Source of the DNA: Erwinia sp050410775
GTDB lineage: Bacteria; Pseudomonadota; Gammaproteobacteria; Enterobacterales; Enterobacteriaceae
DNA length: 64,000 nt
Reading direction: 5' to 3' (one strand)
Assembly (NCBI RefSeq): GCF_050410775.1
Contig: NZ_CP191229.1
Position numbers and translations under genes: made by a program. A model generated the notes under the pieces. It was not told the origin of the DNA. It saw nothing but the letters and a program-made list of their open reading frames with translations, and searched no databases. Shown here in pieces: positions 53,460-62,742 of this stretch (its first letter is position 1; every line of letters begins with the position of its first letter).

Positions 53460-54398
53460 ATGAAGTTTATCCGCGGCATACATAATCTCAGGGAGCAGCA
53501 TCGCGGCTGCGTTCTGACTATCGGCAACTTTGATGGCGTGCATCGCGGTCACCAGGCGTTGCTGGCCAGACTGTGCGAAGAAGGGCGGCAGCGTCATTTG
53601 CCCGTCGTCGTCATGCTGTTCGAACCTCAGCCGCTGGAGCTGTTTGCGGCTGAAAAAGCGCCGGCGCGCCTCTCCCGCCTGCGGGAAAAAGTTCGCTATC
53701 TTCGCGAGGCGGGGGTGGATGCGGTGCTCTGCGTACGCTTTGACCGCCGCTTTGCCGCGCGCTCTCCACAAAGTTTTGTGGCTGACCTGCTGGTCGATAA
53801 GCTGGATGTGAAGTTTCTGGCGATAGGGGATGATTTCCGCTTCGGCGCTGGTCGCCAGGGGGATTTCCTGCTATTACAGAAAGCGGGCGCGGAGTATGGC
53901 TTCGACGTTATCAGCACCCAGACCTTCTGCGATAGCGGTATGCGCATCAGCAGTACGGCGATTCGTCAGGCGCTGGCAGAAGACAACCTGCCGTTAGCGG
54001 CCTCGCTTCTGGGACATCCTTTCAGCATTTCAGGCCGGGTGGTGCATGGTGATGCGCTGGGCCGGACCATCGGTTTTCCTACCGCTAACCTGCCGCTCAG
54101 GCGCTATGCGTCGCCGGTAAAAGGCGTCTATGCCGTCGAGGTTCACGGCATTGGCGACAAGCCGCTGCCCGGCGTTGCCAATATTGGCACCCGCCCCACG
54201 GTGGCCGGGATGCGCCAGCAGCTGGAAGTTCATCTGCTGGACGTTGCAATGGACCTGTACGGGCACCATATAGAAGTGGTGCTGTGTGAAAAAATTCGTA
54301 ACGAGCAGCGTTTCGCTTCACTGGACGCGCTTAAAGAGCAAATTGCTAAAGATGTGGTGACTGCCCGAACGTTTTTTGGGCTGAAAACACCGGTTTAA
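53460..54398 (+). CDS. ribF: Bifunctional riboflavin kinase / FMN adenylyltransferase
   Basis: A 312-residue enzyme making FMN and then FAD. The N-terminal adenylyltransferase domain has TIGNFDGVHRGHQAL and SSTAIRQAL; the C-terminal kinase domain has GRTIGFPTANL and KGVYAVEVHG, with GVANIGTRPTV. ileS starts 30 bp downstream, as in E. coli. Confidence 0.97.
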   Translation: MKFIRGIHNLREQHRGCVLTIGNFDGVHRGHQALLARLCEEGRQRHLPVVVMLFEPQPLELFAAEKAPARLSRLREKVRYLREAGVDAVLCVRFDRRFAARSPQSFVADLLVDKLDVKFLAIGDDFRFGAGRQGDFLLLQKAGAEYGFDVISTQTFCDSGMRISSTAIRQALAEDNLPLAASLLGHPFSISGRVVHGDALGRTIGFPTANLPLRRYASPVKGVYAVEVHGIGDKPLPGVANIGTRPTVAGMRQQLEVHLLDVAMDLYGHHIEVVLCEKIRNEQRFASLDALKEQIAKDVVTARTFFGLKTPV

Positions 54399-54428
54399 AC
54401 AGAACCGAAATACGGAATCGAGAATCTG

Positions 54429-57245
54429 ATGAGTGACTATAAATCTACCCTGAATTTGCCGGAAACGGGGTTCCCGATGCGTGGCGATCTGGCCAAACGC
54501 GAACCGGGAATGCTGCAACGTTGGTATGATGACAATCTCTACGGCATCATCCGCGAAGCCAAAAAAGGGAAAAAAACCTTTATCCTGCACGATGGCCCTC
54601 CTTACGCAAACGGCAGCATTCATATTGGTCACTCAGTTAACAAGATTCTGAAAGACATTATTGTGAAGTCCAAAGGCCTGTCGGGGTTTGACTCCCCTTA
54701 CGTGCCGGGCTGGGACTGTCACGGCCTGCCGATCGAGCACAAAGTTGAGCAGATGATCGGCAAGCCGGGCGAGAAAGTCACCGCCGCTGAGTTCCGTGAA
54801 GCGTGCCGCAAATACGCCGCCGAGCAGGTTGAAGGCCAGAAGAAAGACTTCATCCGTCTGGGCGTGCTGGGCGACTGGGATCGTCCTTATCTGACCATGA
54901 ACTTCAAAACCGAAGCCAATATCATTCGTGCGCTGGGTAAAATCATCGGCAACGGCCACCTGCATAAAGGCGCCAAGCCGGTGCACTGGTGTATGGACTG
55001 CCGCTCCGCGCTGGCTGAAGCCGAGGTTGAGTATTACGACAAAACCTCTCCCTCTATCGATGTGATGTTCAATGCGGTTGACAAAGAGGTGGTACAGGCC
55101 AAATTTGGCGCGGCCCACGTCGAGGGTCCGGTTTCACTGGTTATCTGGACCACCACCCCGTGGACCATGCCGGCTAACCGCGCCATCTCTCTGCATCCGG
55201 AATTTGACTACCAGCTGGTGCAGATCGAAGGTCGTGCGCTGATCCTGGCGAAAGATCTGGTTGAAAGCGTATTGAAGCGCGTCGGTATCACCGAATGGCA
55301 GGTGCTTGGCGAGACTAAAGGCGCAGAGCTTGAGCTGCAGCTTTTCCAGCATCCTTTCCTGGATCACACCTCACCTGTCGTACTGGGCGAACACGTCACG
55401 CTGGAAGCGGGTACCGGCGCCGTGCATACCGCGCCAGGCCACGGCCCTGATGACTATGTTATCGGCCAGAAATATGGCATCGAAACCGCCAATCCGGTAG
55501 GGCCGGATGGCCGGTTTCTGCCGGGGACTTACCCGACGCTGGACGGCGTAAACGTCTTTAAAGCCAACGATATGATCGTTGATCTGCTGCGTGAGAAGGG
55601 CGCGCTGCTGCACGTTGAGAAAATGCTGCACAGCTACCCGCACTGCTGGCGTCACAAAACGCCAATCATTTTCCGCGCCACGCCGCAGTGGTTTATCAGC
55701 ATGGATCAGAAAGGCCTGCGCGAGCAGTCCCTGCGTGAGATCAAAGGCGTGCAGTGGATCCCGGACTGGGGCCAGGCGCGCATTGAGTCCATGGTGGCTA
55801 ACCGTCCTGACTGGTGTATCTCCCGCCAGCGCACCTGGGGCGTGCCGATGGCGCTGTTTGTGCACAAAGATACCGAGCAGCTGCACCCGGATACGCTGGC
55901 GCTGATGGAAAAAGTGGCCCAGCGCGTCGAGCAGGACGGCATTCAGGCCTGGTGGGATCTTGATGCGAAAGAGCTGATGGGCGACGACGCGGATAACTAC
56001 GTTAAAGTGCCTGACACGCTGGACGTCTGGTTTGACTCAGGTTCGACCAGCTACTCGGTCGTTGATGCGCGTCCGGAATTCGGCGGTCATTCACCGGATA
56101 TGTATCTGGAAGGATCGGATCAGCACCGCGGCTGGTTTATGTCTTCCCTGATGATTTCGACCGCGATGAAAGGCAAAGCGCCTTATCGTCAGGTGCTGAC
56201 CCACGGCTTCACCGTGGATGGTCAGGGCCGTAAGATGTCGAAATCGATCGGCAACACGGTGTCGCCTCAGGATGTGATGAACAAGCTCGGCGGCGATATT
56301 CTGCGCCTGTGGGTGGCCTCAACCGACTACTCTGGTGAAATGGCCGTCTCCGACGAGATCCTGAAGCGTTCTGCGGACGCCTATCGTCGAATCCGTAACA
56401 CCGCCCGTTTCCTGCTGGCGAACCTGAACGGCTTCAATCCGGAAACGGATATGGTCAGCCCGGAAGAGATGGTGGTGCTGGATCGCTGGGCGGTTGGCCG
56501 GGCGAAAGCTGCGCAGGACGATATCCTTGCCTCCTATGAGAACTATGATTTCCACGAGGTGGTGCAGCGTCTGATGCAGTTCTGCTCTATCGAGATGGGA
56601 TCGTTCTATCTGGATATCATTAAAGATCGCCAGTACACCGCCAAAGCCGATGGCCTGGCGCGCCGCAGCTGCCAGACCGCGCTCTACTATATTGCGGAAG
56701 CGCTGGTTCGCTGGATGGCGCCGATCATGTCTTTCACCGCTGACGAAATCTGGGGCGAGCTGCCGGGCAAACGGGCGAAATATGTCTTTACCGAAGAGTG
56801 GTACGACGGGCTGTTCGGCCTGGCGGAAAACGAACCGATGAACGACAGCTACTGGGCCGAGCTGCTTAAGGTGCGCGGCGAAGTGAACAAAGTGATCGAG
56901 CAGGCGCGGGCAGATAAGCGCGTGGGCGGTTCTCTGGAAGCGACCGTGACGCTCTATGCCGATCCGGAACTGGCCGCGAAGCTGACCAGCCTGGGCGACG
57001 AGCTGCGCTTTGTGCTGCTCACCTCTGGCGCACAGGTTGCGGATTACGCGCTGGCTACCGACGATGCTCAGCAGAGCGAGCTGGTGAAAGGGCTGAAAAT
57101 CGCCCTGCACAAAGCGGAAGGCGAAAAATGCCCCCGCTGCTGGCATTACACGACGGACATTGGCGAGAGCGAAGCTCACCCGGAAATCTGCGGACGCTGC
57201 GTCACTAACATCGCCGGTGACGGCGAACAGCGTAAGTTTGCCTGA
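54429..57245 (+). CDS. ileS: Isoleucyl-tRNA synthetase
   Basis: A 938-residue class I synthetase. HIGH motif GSIHIGHS (about 60-67), editing domain (~200-400, with TTPWTMPANRAIS), KMSKS motif in GRKMSKSIGN (about 601-606), anticodon-binding helices and a C-terminal zinc finger (CPRCWHY ... CGRC). Full bacterial length. It shares one base with lspA. Confidence 0.99.
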   Translation: MSDYKSTLNLPETGFPMRGDLAKREPGMLQRWYDDNLYGIIREAKKGKKTFILHDGPPYANGSIHIGHSVNKILKDIIVKSKGLSGFDSPYVPGWDCHGLPIEHKVEQMIGKPGEKVTAAEFREACRKYAAEQVEGQKKDFIRLGVLGDWDRPYLTMNFKTEANIIRALGKIIGNGHLHKGAKPVHWCMDCRSALAEAEVEYYDKTSPSIDVMFNAVDKEVVQAKFGAAHVEGPVSLVIWTTTPWTMPANRAISLHPEFDYQLVQIEGRALILAKDLVESVLKRVGITEWQVLGETKGAELELQLFQHPFLDHTSPVVLGEHVTLEAGTGAVHTAPGHGPDDYVIGQKYGIETANPVGPDGRFLPGTYPTLDGVNVFKANDMIVDLLREKGALLHVEKMLHSYPHCWRHKTPIIFRATPQWFISMDQKGLREQSLREIKGVQWIPDWGQARIESMVANRPDWCISRQRTWGVPMALFVHKDTEQLHPDTLALMEKVAQRVEQDGIQAWWDLDAKELMGDDADNYVKVPDTLDVWFDSGSTSYSVVDARPEFGGHSPDMYLEGSDQHRGWFMSSLMISTAMKGKAPYRQVLTHGFTVDGQGRKMSKSIGNTVSPQDVMNKLGGDILRLWVASTDYSGEMAVSDEILKRSADAYRRIRNTARFLLANLNGFNPETDMVSPEEMVVLDRWAVGRAKAAQDDILASYENYDFHEVVQRLMQFCSIEMGSFYLDIIKDRQYTAKADGLARRSCQTALYYIAEALVRWMAPIMSFTADEIWGELPGKRAKYVFTEEWYDGLFGLAENEPMNDSYWAELLKVRGEVNKVIEQARADKRVGGSLEATVTLYADPELAAKLTSLGDELRFVLLTSGAQVADYALATDDAQQSELVKGLKIALHKAEGEKCPRCWHYTTDIGESEAHPEICGRCVTNIAGDGEQRKFA

Positions 57246-57745
57246 TGAGTAAACCTATTCTCTCTACCGGGCTGCGCTGGCTCTGGCTGGTGGCCGTGGT
57301 GATCGGCATCGACTTTGCCAGCAAGCAGTGGATTATGGATACGCTGATGCTGCATGAGTCGATGCCGGTCATGCCGTTTTTCAACTTCTTCCACGCGCAC
57401 AACTACGGCGCTGCGTTCAGCTTCCTGGCCGATAAAGGCGGCTGGCAGCGCTGGTTCTTCGCCGGGATTGCCGTGGCGATCGTGCTGGCGCTTCTGGTGA
57501 TGATGTACCGGACGCCAGCCAGCCATAAGCTGAACAACATCGCCTACGCGCTGATTATCGGTGGCGCGGCCGGCAACCTGTTCGATCGGGCTTATCATGG
57601 ATTTGTGGTCGATTTTATCGACTTCTACGTCGGCGACTGGCACTTTGCCACCTTTAACATCGCCGACTGCGGTATCTGTGTCGGGGCCGCGCTGATCGTG
57701 CTGGAGGGCTTTCTCAGCCCTGCGGGCAAACAGGCTAAAAATTAA
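57245..57745 (+). CDS. lspA: Lipoprotein signal peptidase (signal peptidase II)
   Basis: A 166-residue inner-membrane aspartyl protease with four hydrophobic segments that removes signal peptides from prolipoproteins. Catalytic Asp residues lie in GGAAGNLFDRA and VVDFIDFY. Overlap TGATG with ileS. It would process the four immunity-type lipoproteins described above. Confidence 0.98.
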   Translation: MSKPILSTGLRWLWLVAVVIGIDFASKQWIMDTLMLHESMPVMPFFNFFHAHNYGAAFSFLADKGGWQRWFFAGIAVAIVLALLVMMYRTPASHKLNNIAYALIIGGAAGNLFDRAYHGFVVDFIDFYVGDWHFATFNIADCGICVGAALIVLEGFLSPAGKQAKN

Positions 57746-57754
57746 GGGCAGGCT

Positions 57755-58225
57755 ATGAGTGATTCTGTACAGAGCAACAGCGCAGTACTGGTGCATTTCA
57801 TCCTGAAGCTGGAAGATGGCTCCACGGCGGAATCCACCCGTAATAATGGCAAGCCAGCGCTGTTCAGCCTCGGTGACGGGAGCCTGTCGGACGCGCTGGA
57901 GGCTGAGCTGCTCGGCCTGCGGGCGGGCGACAAAAAAGCCTTTACGCTGGCTCCCGAGTCGGCGTTTGGCCCGGCCAGCCCGGATTTAATCCAGTATTTT
58001 TCCCGCCGTGATTTTACCCAGGCGGGCGAGCCGGAGATCGGCGCCATCATGCTGTTCAGCGGCATGGATGGTAACGAGGTGCCGGGGATGATCCGTGAGA
58101 TCTCCGGTGATTCCATCACCGTTGATTTCAACCATCCGCTGGCCGGGCAGACCATTCACTTTGAGGTTGAAGTGCTTTCAATCGATCCGGCACTGGAGGC
58201 GACAAATGCAAATCCTTCTGGCTAA
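57755..58225 (+). CDS. fkpB: FKBP-type peptidyl-prolyl isomerase
   Basis: A 156-residue SlpA/FkpB-type isomerase, slightly longer than E. coli (149). Blocks VLVHFILKLEDGSTAEST, GDGSLSDALEAELLGL, with the inserted-flap sequence NEVPGMIREI and FNHPLAGQTIHFEVEVL. Follows lspA by 9 bp; its last 20 bp overlap ispH. Confidence 0.96.
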   Translation: MSDSVQSNSAVLVHFILKLEDGSTAESTRNNGKPALFSLGDGSLSDALEAELLGLRAGDKKAFTLAPESAFGPASPDLIQYFSRRDFTQAGEPEIGAIMLFSGMDGNEVPGMIREISGDSITVDFNHPLAGQTIHFEVEVLSIDPALEATNANPSG

Positions 58226-59159
58226 TCCCCGCGGCTTCTGCGCGGGCGTTGACCGCGCTATCAGCATCGTGGAGCGAGCGCTGGAAATGTATGGCGCACC
58301 TATTTATGTGCGTCACGAAGTGGTGCATAACCGCTACGTCGTCAACAGTCTGCGCGAGCGGGGCGCGATCTTTATTGAGGAGATCGGGGAAGTGCCGGAC
58401 GGCTCTATCCTGATTTTCTCCGCCCATGGCGTATCACAGGCGGTGCGGGCTGAGGCAAAAGCACGCGATCTCACCATGCTGTTTGATGCCACCTGTCCGC
58501 TGGTCACTAAGGTGCATATGGAAGTGGCGCGCGCCAGCCGGAAGGGCACTGAAGCGATTCTTATCGGCCATGCGGGACACCCCGAGGTGGAAGGCACAAT
58601 GGGGCAGTACAGCAATCCGAAAGGCGGCATGTATCTGGTTGAGTCGCCGGCGGATGTCGCTAAGCTTAATGTGAAGGATGAGGAAAACCTCTGCTTCATG
58701 ACCCAGACCACGCTCTCGGTGGATGACACCTCGGAAGTGATTGATGCCCTGCGGGCGCGCTTTCCGAAGATTATCGGACCGCGCAAAGATGATATCTGCT
58801 ATGCCACAACCAACCGTCAGGAAGCCGTCCGTACGCTGGCGAAAGATGCGGATGTGGTGCTGGTGGTGGGATCGCGCAACTCCTCGAACTCCAACCGTCT
58901 GGCCGAACTGGCGCAGCGCGCCGGCAAGCTGGCGCGGCTGATCGACTCCGCTGATGATATTCAGGAAGAGTGGATTAAAGGCGCAGGCTGCATTGGCGTG
59001 ACGGCAGGCGCTTCCGCCCCGGATATTCTGGTGCAGGAAGTGATCCAGCGCCTGCGCGAATTCGGCGGCGAGGCGGCGGTTGAGCTGATTGGGCGGGAAG
59101 AGAATATCGTTTTTGAAGTTCCGAAAGAGCTGCGAATGGACGTGCGTGAAGTCAAATAA
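58206..59159 (+). CDS. ispH: 4-hydroxy-3-methylbut-2-enyl diphosphate reductase
   Basis: A 317-residue iron-sulfur enzyme, last step of the MEP isoprenoid pathway. The three cluster cysteines are Cys12 (GFCAGV), Cys96 (DATCPLV) and Cys197 (DDICYATTNRQ). ATG 58206 gives the family start MQILLANPRGF and overlaps fkpB by 20 bp. Confidence 0.98.
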   Translation: MQILLANPRGFCAGVDRAISIVERALEMYGAPIYVRHEVVHNRYVVNSLRERGAIFIEEIGEVPDGSILIFSAHGVSQAVRAEAKARDLTMLFDATCPLVTKVHMEVARASRKGTEAILIGHAGHPEVEGTMGQYSNPKGGMYLVESPADVAKLNVKDEENLCFMTQTTLSVDDTSEVIDALRARFPKIIGPRKDDICYATTNRQEAVRTLAKDADVVLVVGSRNSSNSNRLAELAQRAGKLARLIDSADDIQEEWIKGAGCIGVTAGASAPDILVQEVIQRLREFGGEAAVELIGREENIVFEVPKELRMDVREVK

Positions 59160-59182
59160 TCATACACGCCTGTTGTGAGATA

Positions 59183-59217
59183 ATGCCGGAGGGTTTACGC
59201 CTTCCGGCATTTTTTTT
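59183..59217 (+). terminator. ileS-ispH operon terminator abutting rihC
   Basis: ATGCCGGA and TCCGGCAT (with an extra GG/CC inside) form the stem; the T-run to 59217 directly adjoins the rihC ribosome site. Confidence 0.9.
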
Positions 59218-59229
59218 ATGGAGAATAAT

Positions 59230-60147
59230 ATGATCAGGATTCCGATCGTCCTGGATACCGATCCAGGGATTGATGATGCCGTAGCTATCGCCGCGGCGCT
59301 CTTTTCACCGCAGCTCGATCTTAAGCTAATCACCACCGTCTCCGGCAACGTGGCGTTAGAAAAAACCACGCATAACGCCCTTCAGCTGATGGATTTCTGG
59401 CAGAAGGATGTCTCCGTCGCCCGTGGGGCCGCAAAACCGCTGGTGCGTCCGCTGCGCGATGCCGCCTACGTGCACGGCGAGTCCGGTATGGACGGCTATG
59501 CATTTACCAAACCGCAGCGTACGGCGCTCACCCAGCCTGCCGTAACCGCGATCTATGATGCGCTTATCGCCAGCAAAGAGCCGGTAACGCTGGTCGCCAT
59601 TGGACCGCTAACGAATATTGCCCTGCTGCTCTCCCGCTATCCCGAGGCTAAAAAATCTGTCCGTCGGCTGGTGCTCATGGGGGGATCCGCAGGGCGCGGT
59701 AACTTTACCCCAAACGCTGAGTTTAACATCGCCATCGATCCCGAAGCGGCTGCCCAGGTGTTTGCAAGCGGCCTGGAGATTGTGATGTGCGGGCTGGATG
59801 TGACGAACCGGGCCCTGCTTTCCCCGGCTTACCTGGCGCAGCTACCCACGCTAAACCGGACCGGAAAAATGCTTCATGCTCTTTTCAGCCACTATCGTAG
59901 CGGCAGTATGGATACCGGATTTCGTATGCACGATCTGTGCGCGATTGCCTGGCTGGTGAGACCGGATCTGTTCCGCGCCCATGACTGTTTTGTGGGCATA
60001 GAGACGCAGGGAGAATTCACCAGCGGTACCACCGTCGTGGACATTGAACACCGCATGGGACGTCCGGCGAATGCGAAAGTGTTGCTGGATATCGATGTTG
60101 CTGGCTTCCAGAAATGGGCGGCAGAAGTCATCGCGCTGGCGCCTTAA
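59230..60147 (+). CDS. rihC: Ribonucleoside hydrolase RihC
   Basis: A 305-residue Ca-dependent nucleoside hydrolase that splits purine and pyrimidine ribonucleosides. The metal site DTDPGIDDA lies near the N-terminus; MGGSAGRGN, NAEFNIAIDPEAA, and HDLCAIAWLV follow. ATG 59230 has GGAG six bases upstream; an in-frame ATG 59218 at the end of the terminator T-run is less likely. Confidence 0.94.
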   Translation: MIRIPIVLDTDPGIDDAVAIAAALFSPQLDLKLITTVSGNVALEKTTHNALQLMDFWQKDVSVARGAAKPLVRPLRDAAYVHGESGMDGYAFTKPQRTALTQPAVTAIYDALIASKEPVTLVAIGPLTNIALLLSRYPEAKKSVRRLVLMGGSAGRGNFTPNAEFNIAIDPEAAAQVFASGLEIVMCGLDVTNRALLSPAYLAQLPTLNRTGKMLHALFSHYRSGSMDTGFRMHDLCAIAWLVRPDLFRAHDCFVGIETQGEFTSGTTVVDIEHRMGRPANAKVLLDIDVAGFQKWAAEVIALAP

Positions 60148-60297
60148 CAGGGTGAGATGATGACTTGGCCACTATAACTGATAATGCCGCCGCGCTGACT
60201 CAAAATTCTAATTATCGGCGTTTTTCACTGGCGGCGTCGCGTTGGGCTGGTTAACCTGAATCCGTTTACGTCATTCCATTACTTGAAGAGTCATACT

Positions 60298-61119
60298 ATG
60301 CATGATGCACAAATCCGCGTGGCTATCGCGGGAGCGGGAGGCCGCATGGGGCGGCAGCTGATCCAGGCTGTTGTGGATGCAGAGGGCGTCAGCCTGGGCG
60401 CAGCGCTGGCGCGTAAGGGTTCCTCGCTGATCGGCACTGACGCCGGTGAACTGGCGGGTACCGGGGCGCTGGGCATTCGGGTCGGCGATAGCCTGGCTGA
60501 GGCCGTGGAAGCGTTCGACGTGCTGATCGACTTTACCCGTCCGGAAGCGACGCTGGAATACCTGGCGTTTTGCCGCCAGCACGGAAAAAGGATGGTCATT
60601 GGTACCACCGGCTTTGATGAAGAGGGCAAAGCCGCCATCGCGGCAGCGGCGCAGGAGATCGGGATCGTCTTTGCCGCGAACTTTAGCGTGGGGGTCAATC
60701 TGGTACTGAAACTGCTGGAAAAAGCCGCCAAAGTGATGGGGGATTATGCCGATATTGAAATCATCGAGGCGCATCATCGCCATAAAGTGGATGCCCCTTC
60801 CGGCACCGCGCTGGCAATGGGCGAAGCGATTGCCGATACCATGGCGTGGAAGCTGGATGAGCACGCGGTCTACGCGCGTGAAGGGCTGACCGGTGAACGC
60901 CAGGCGAAAACCATCGGCTTTGCTACCGTCCGGGCGGGCGATATCGTTGGCGAACACACAGCCATATTTGCCGATATTGGGGAGCGTGTAGAGATAACGC
61001 ACAAGGCTTCCAGCCGTATGACCTTTGCTAAAGGGGCTGTTCGTGCCGCTGAATGGGTTAACCTCGTAAATCATGGGCTTTATGATATGAGAAGCGTGCT
61101 TAATTTAGCGGATTTGTAA
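60298..61119 (+). CDS. dapB: 4-hydroxy-tetrahydrodipicolinate reductase
   Basis: A 273-residue NAD(P)H enzyme of lysine and diaminopimelate synthesis. Nucleotide motif AIAGAGGRMGRQL, catalytic HHRHKVDAPSGTA, and GFATVRAGDIVGEHT. ATG 60298 (MHDAQIRVA) matches E. coli; a TTG 15 bp earlier is an unused alternative. The C-terminal end (VNHGLYDMRSV) differs from E. coli. Confidence 0.97.
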   Translation: MHDAQIRVAIAGAGGRMGRQLIQAVVDAEGVSLGAALARKGSSLIGTDAGELAGTGALGIRVGDSLAEAVEAFDVLIDFTRPEATLEYLAFCRQHGKRMVIGTTGFDEEGKAAIAAAAQEIGIVFAANFSVGVNLVLKLLEKAAKVMGDYADIEIIEAHHRHKVDAPSGTALAMGEAIADTMAWKLDEHAVYAREGLTGERQAKTIGFATVRAGDIVGEHTAIFADIGERVEITHKASSRMTFAKGAVRAAEWVNLVNHGLYDMRSVLNLADL

Positions 61120-61168
61120 TATTTTAATCGCAATTTTTCGCTTTTTGTTTATATAATTGATTGATAAT

Positions 61169-61196
61169 AAGGGTGTTTTTTTAACACCCTTTTTTA
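61169..61196 (+). terminator. dapB terminator
   Basis: AAGGGTGTT and AACACCCTT with a loop of five T, then a T-run. Confidence 0.9.
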
Positions 61197-61444
61197 TTTT
61201 TTAAAAAAACTGATTGGATTAATTTTCTATACAAAAATGCTATAAAAATGGTTTTTGTTGGATTTTGAACGCTAAAAACGATAATTTTGACCAGATGGTC
61301 CACATTTTACCTGTCAATTCACCTTTTTCATGCATAAGAGGGCAGGCAACCGTTTTAATGCGTGGTATAACTGCTGTTTTCAGGGTGAATCTTCTTAGTT
61401 TTCCTTCAGTGTCGCAAAAAGGAGTGAAAAATACCTATTCAGGG

Positions 61445-61473
61445 TAGACATTGCCTGAGGCGATGATTAGAAT
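61445..61473 (+). promoter_or_regulatory. carAB promoter P1
   Basis: TAGACA (61445-61450), 17-bp spacer and TAGAAT (61468-61473), at the place of the pyrimidine-controlled upstream promoter of E. coli carAB. Confidence 0.65.
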
Positions 61474-61533
61474 GCGCGCAATTTGCCAAAAATCGAGAAG
61501 TCAGGCGGTTTATGCATTGATTTACCCCTTGGG

Positions 61534-61572
61534 TTTGAATTAATATGCAAATAATGTGACTGTTTATTCTCT
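61534..61572 (+). promoter_or_regulatory. ARG boxes over carAB promoter P2
   Basis: Two ArgR-type boxes in tandem: TTTGAATTAATATGCAAA (61534-61551) and TGTGACTGTTTATTCTCT (61555-61572). They overlap a TAATAT -10 (61541-61546), as in arginine-repressed P2 of E. coli. Confidence 0.75.
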
Positions 61573-61582
61573 GGAGGATGTT

Positions 61583-62728
61583 TTGATTAAGTCAGCGCTA
61601 TTGGTTCTGGAAGACGGAACCCAATTCCACGGTCGGGCCATCGGGGCAGTAGGTTCGGCAGTGGGGGAAGTTGTTTTCAACACTTCAATGACCGGTTATC
61701 AAGAAATCCTCACTGATCCTTCCTATTCCCGCCAGATCGTCACTCTTACCTATCCCCATATCGGCAATGTCGGCACCAACGCCGCTGATGAAGAATCCAC
61801 TCAGGTACATGCAGCAGGCCTTGTCATTCGTGACCTGCCGCTGATTGCCAGCAACTTCCGTAATGAAGAAGGGCTGTCTGAGTACCTGAAGCGCCACAAT
61901 ATCGTCGCGATTGCCGATATTGATACGCGCAAGCTGACCCGACTGCTACGGGAAAAAGGCGCACAGAACGGCTGCATCATTGCCGGAGACGCGGCGGATG
62001 CTTCGCTGGCGCATCAGAAAGCCCAGGCTTTCCCGGGCCTGAAGGGAATGGATCTGGCGAAAGAAGTCTCTACCAGCGAAACTTACCGCTGGCAGCAGGG
62101 CAGCTGGACGCTGCAAGGTTTACCTGAAGCGAAAAAGGATGAGGACTTGCCGTTCCATGTGGTGGCCTATGACTACGGCGTAAAGCGCAACATCTTGCGT
62201 ATGCTGGTGGATCGCGGCTGTCGCCTGACCGTTGTCCCGGCGCAAATGCCCGCTGACGAAGTATTGAAAATGAATCCGGACGGTATTTTCCTCTCCAACG
62301 GACCGGGTGACCCGGAGCCCTGCGATTATGCCATTGAGGCGATTCAGGCTTTCCTGGCAACCGATGTCCCGGTCTTCGGCATCTGCCTGGGTCACCAGCT
62401 GCTGGCGCTGGCTAGCGGCGCGAAAACCGTCAAGATGAAGCTGGGTCACCACGGCGGCAACCATCCGGTTAAAGATCACGATAACAACACCGTGATGATC
62501 ACCGCGCAGAACCACGGCTTCGCCGTTGATAATGCCAACCTGCCGGCTAACCTGCGCGTTACCCACACTTCCTTGTTTGACCATACCGTGCAGGGCATTC
62601 ACCGTACCGATAAGCCCGCGTTTAGCTTCCAGGGCCACCCTGAAGCCAGTCCGGGCCCGCACGATGCCGCGCCGTTGTTCGACCACTTTATCGAACTGAT
62701 CGAAGCCTACCGGTCTACCGCAAACTAA
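61583..62728 (+). CDS. carA: Carbamoyl-phosphate synthase small subunit
   Basis: A 381-residue glutamine amidotransferase supplying ammonia to CarB. N-terminal CPSase domain (SALLVLEDGTQFHGRAIG, TSMTGYQEILTDPSY) and C-terminal class I GATase with nucleophile Cys in FGICLGHQLLA and His/Glu in FQGHPEASPG. The start is TTG 61583 with GGAGG six bases upstream, as in E. coli; the longer open frame begins within the second ARG box. Confidence 0.97.
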   Translation: MIKSALLVLEDGTQFHGRAIGAVGSAVGEVVFNTSMTGYQEILTDPSYSRQIVTLTYPHIGNVGTNAADEESTQVHAAGLVIRDLPLIASNFRNEEGLSEYLKRHNIVAIADIDTRKLTRLLREKGAQNGCIIAGDAADASLAHQKAQAFPGLKGMDLAKEVSTSETYRWQQGSWTLQGLPEAKKDEDLPFHVVAYDYGVKRNILRMLVDRGCRLTVVPAQMPADEVLKMNPDGIFLSNGPGDPEPCDYAIEAIQAFLATDVPVFGICLGHQLLALASGAKTVKMKLGHHGGNHPVKDHDNNTVMITAQNHGFAVDNANLPANLRVTHTSLFDHTVQGIHRTDKPAFSFQGHPEASPGPHDAAPLFDHFIELIEAYRSTAN

Positions 62729-62742
62729 TCAGGAGCGAGAAA

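Noticed and set aside
61265..61447. 60-codon frame between dapB and carA.
   Set aside because: It lies in the carAB control region, has no ribosome site, and overlaps the P1 promoter.
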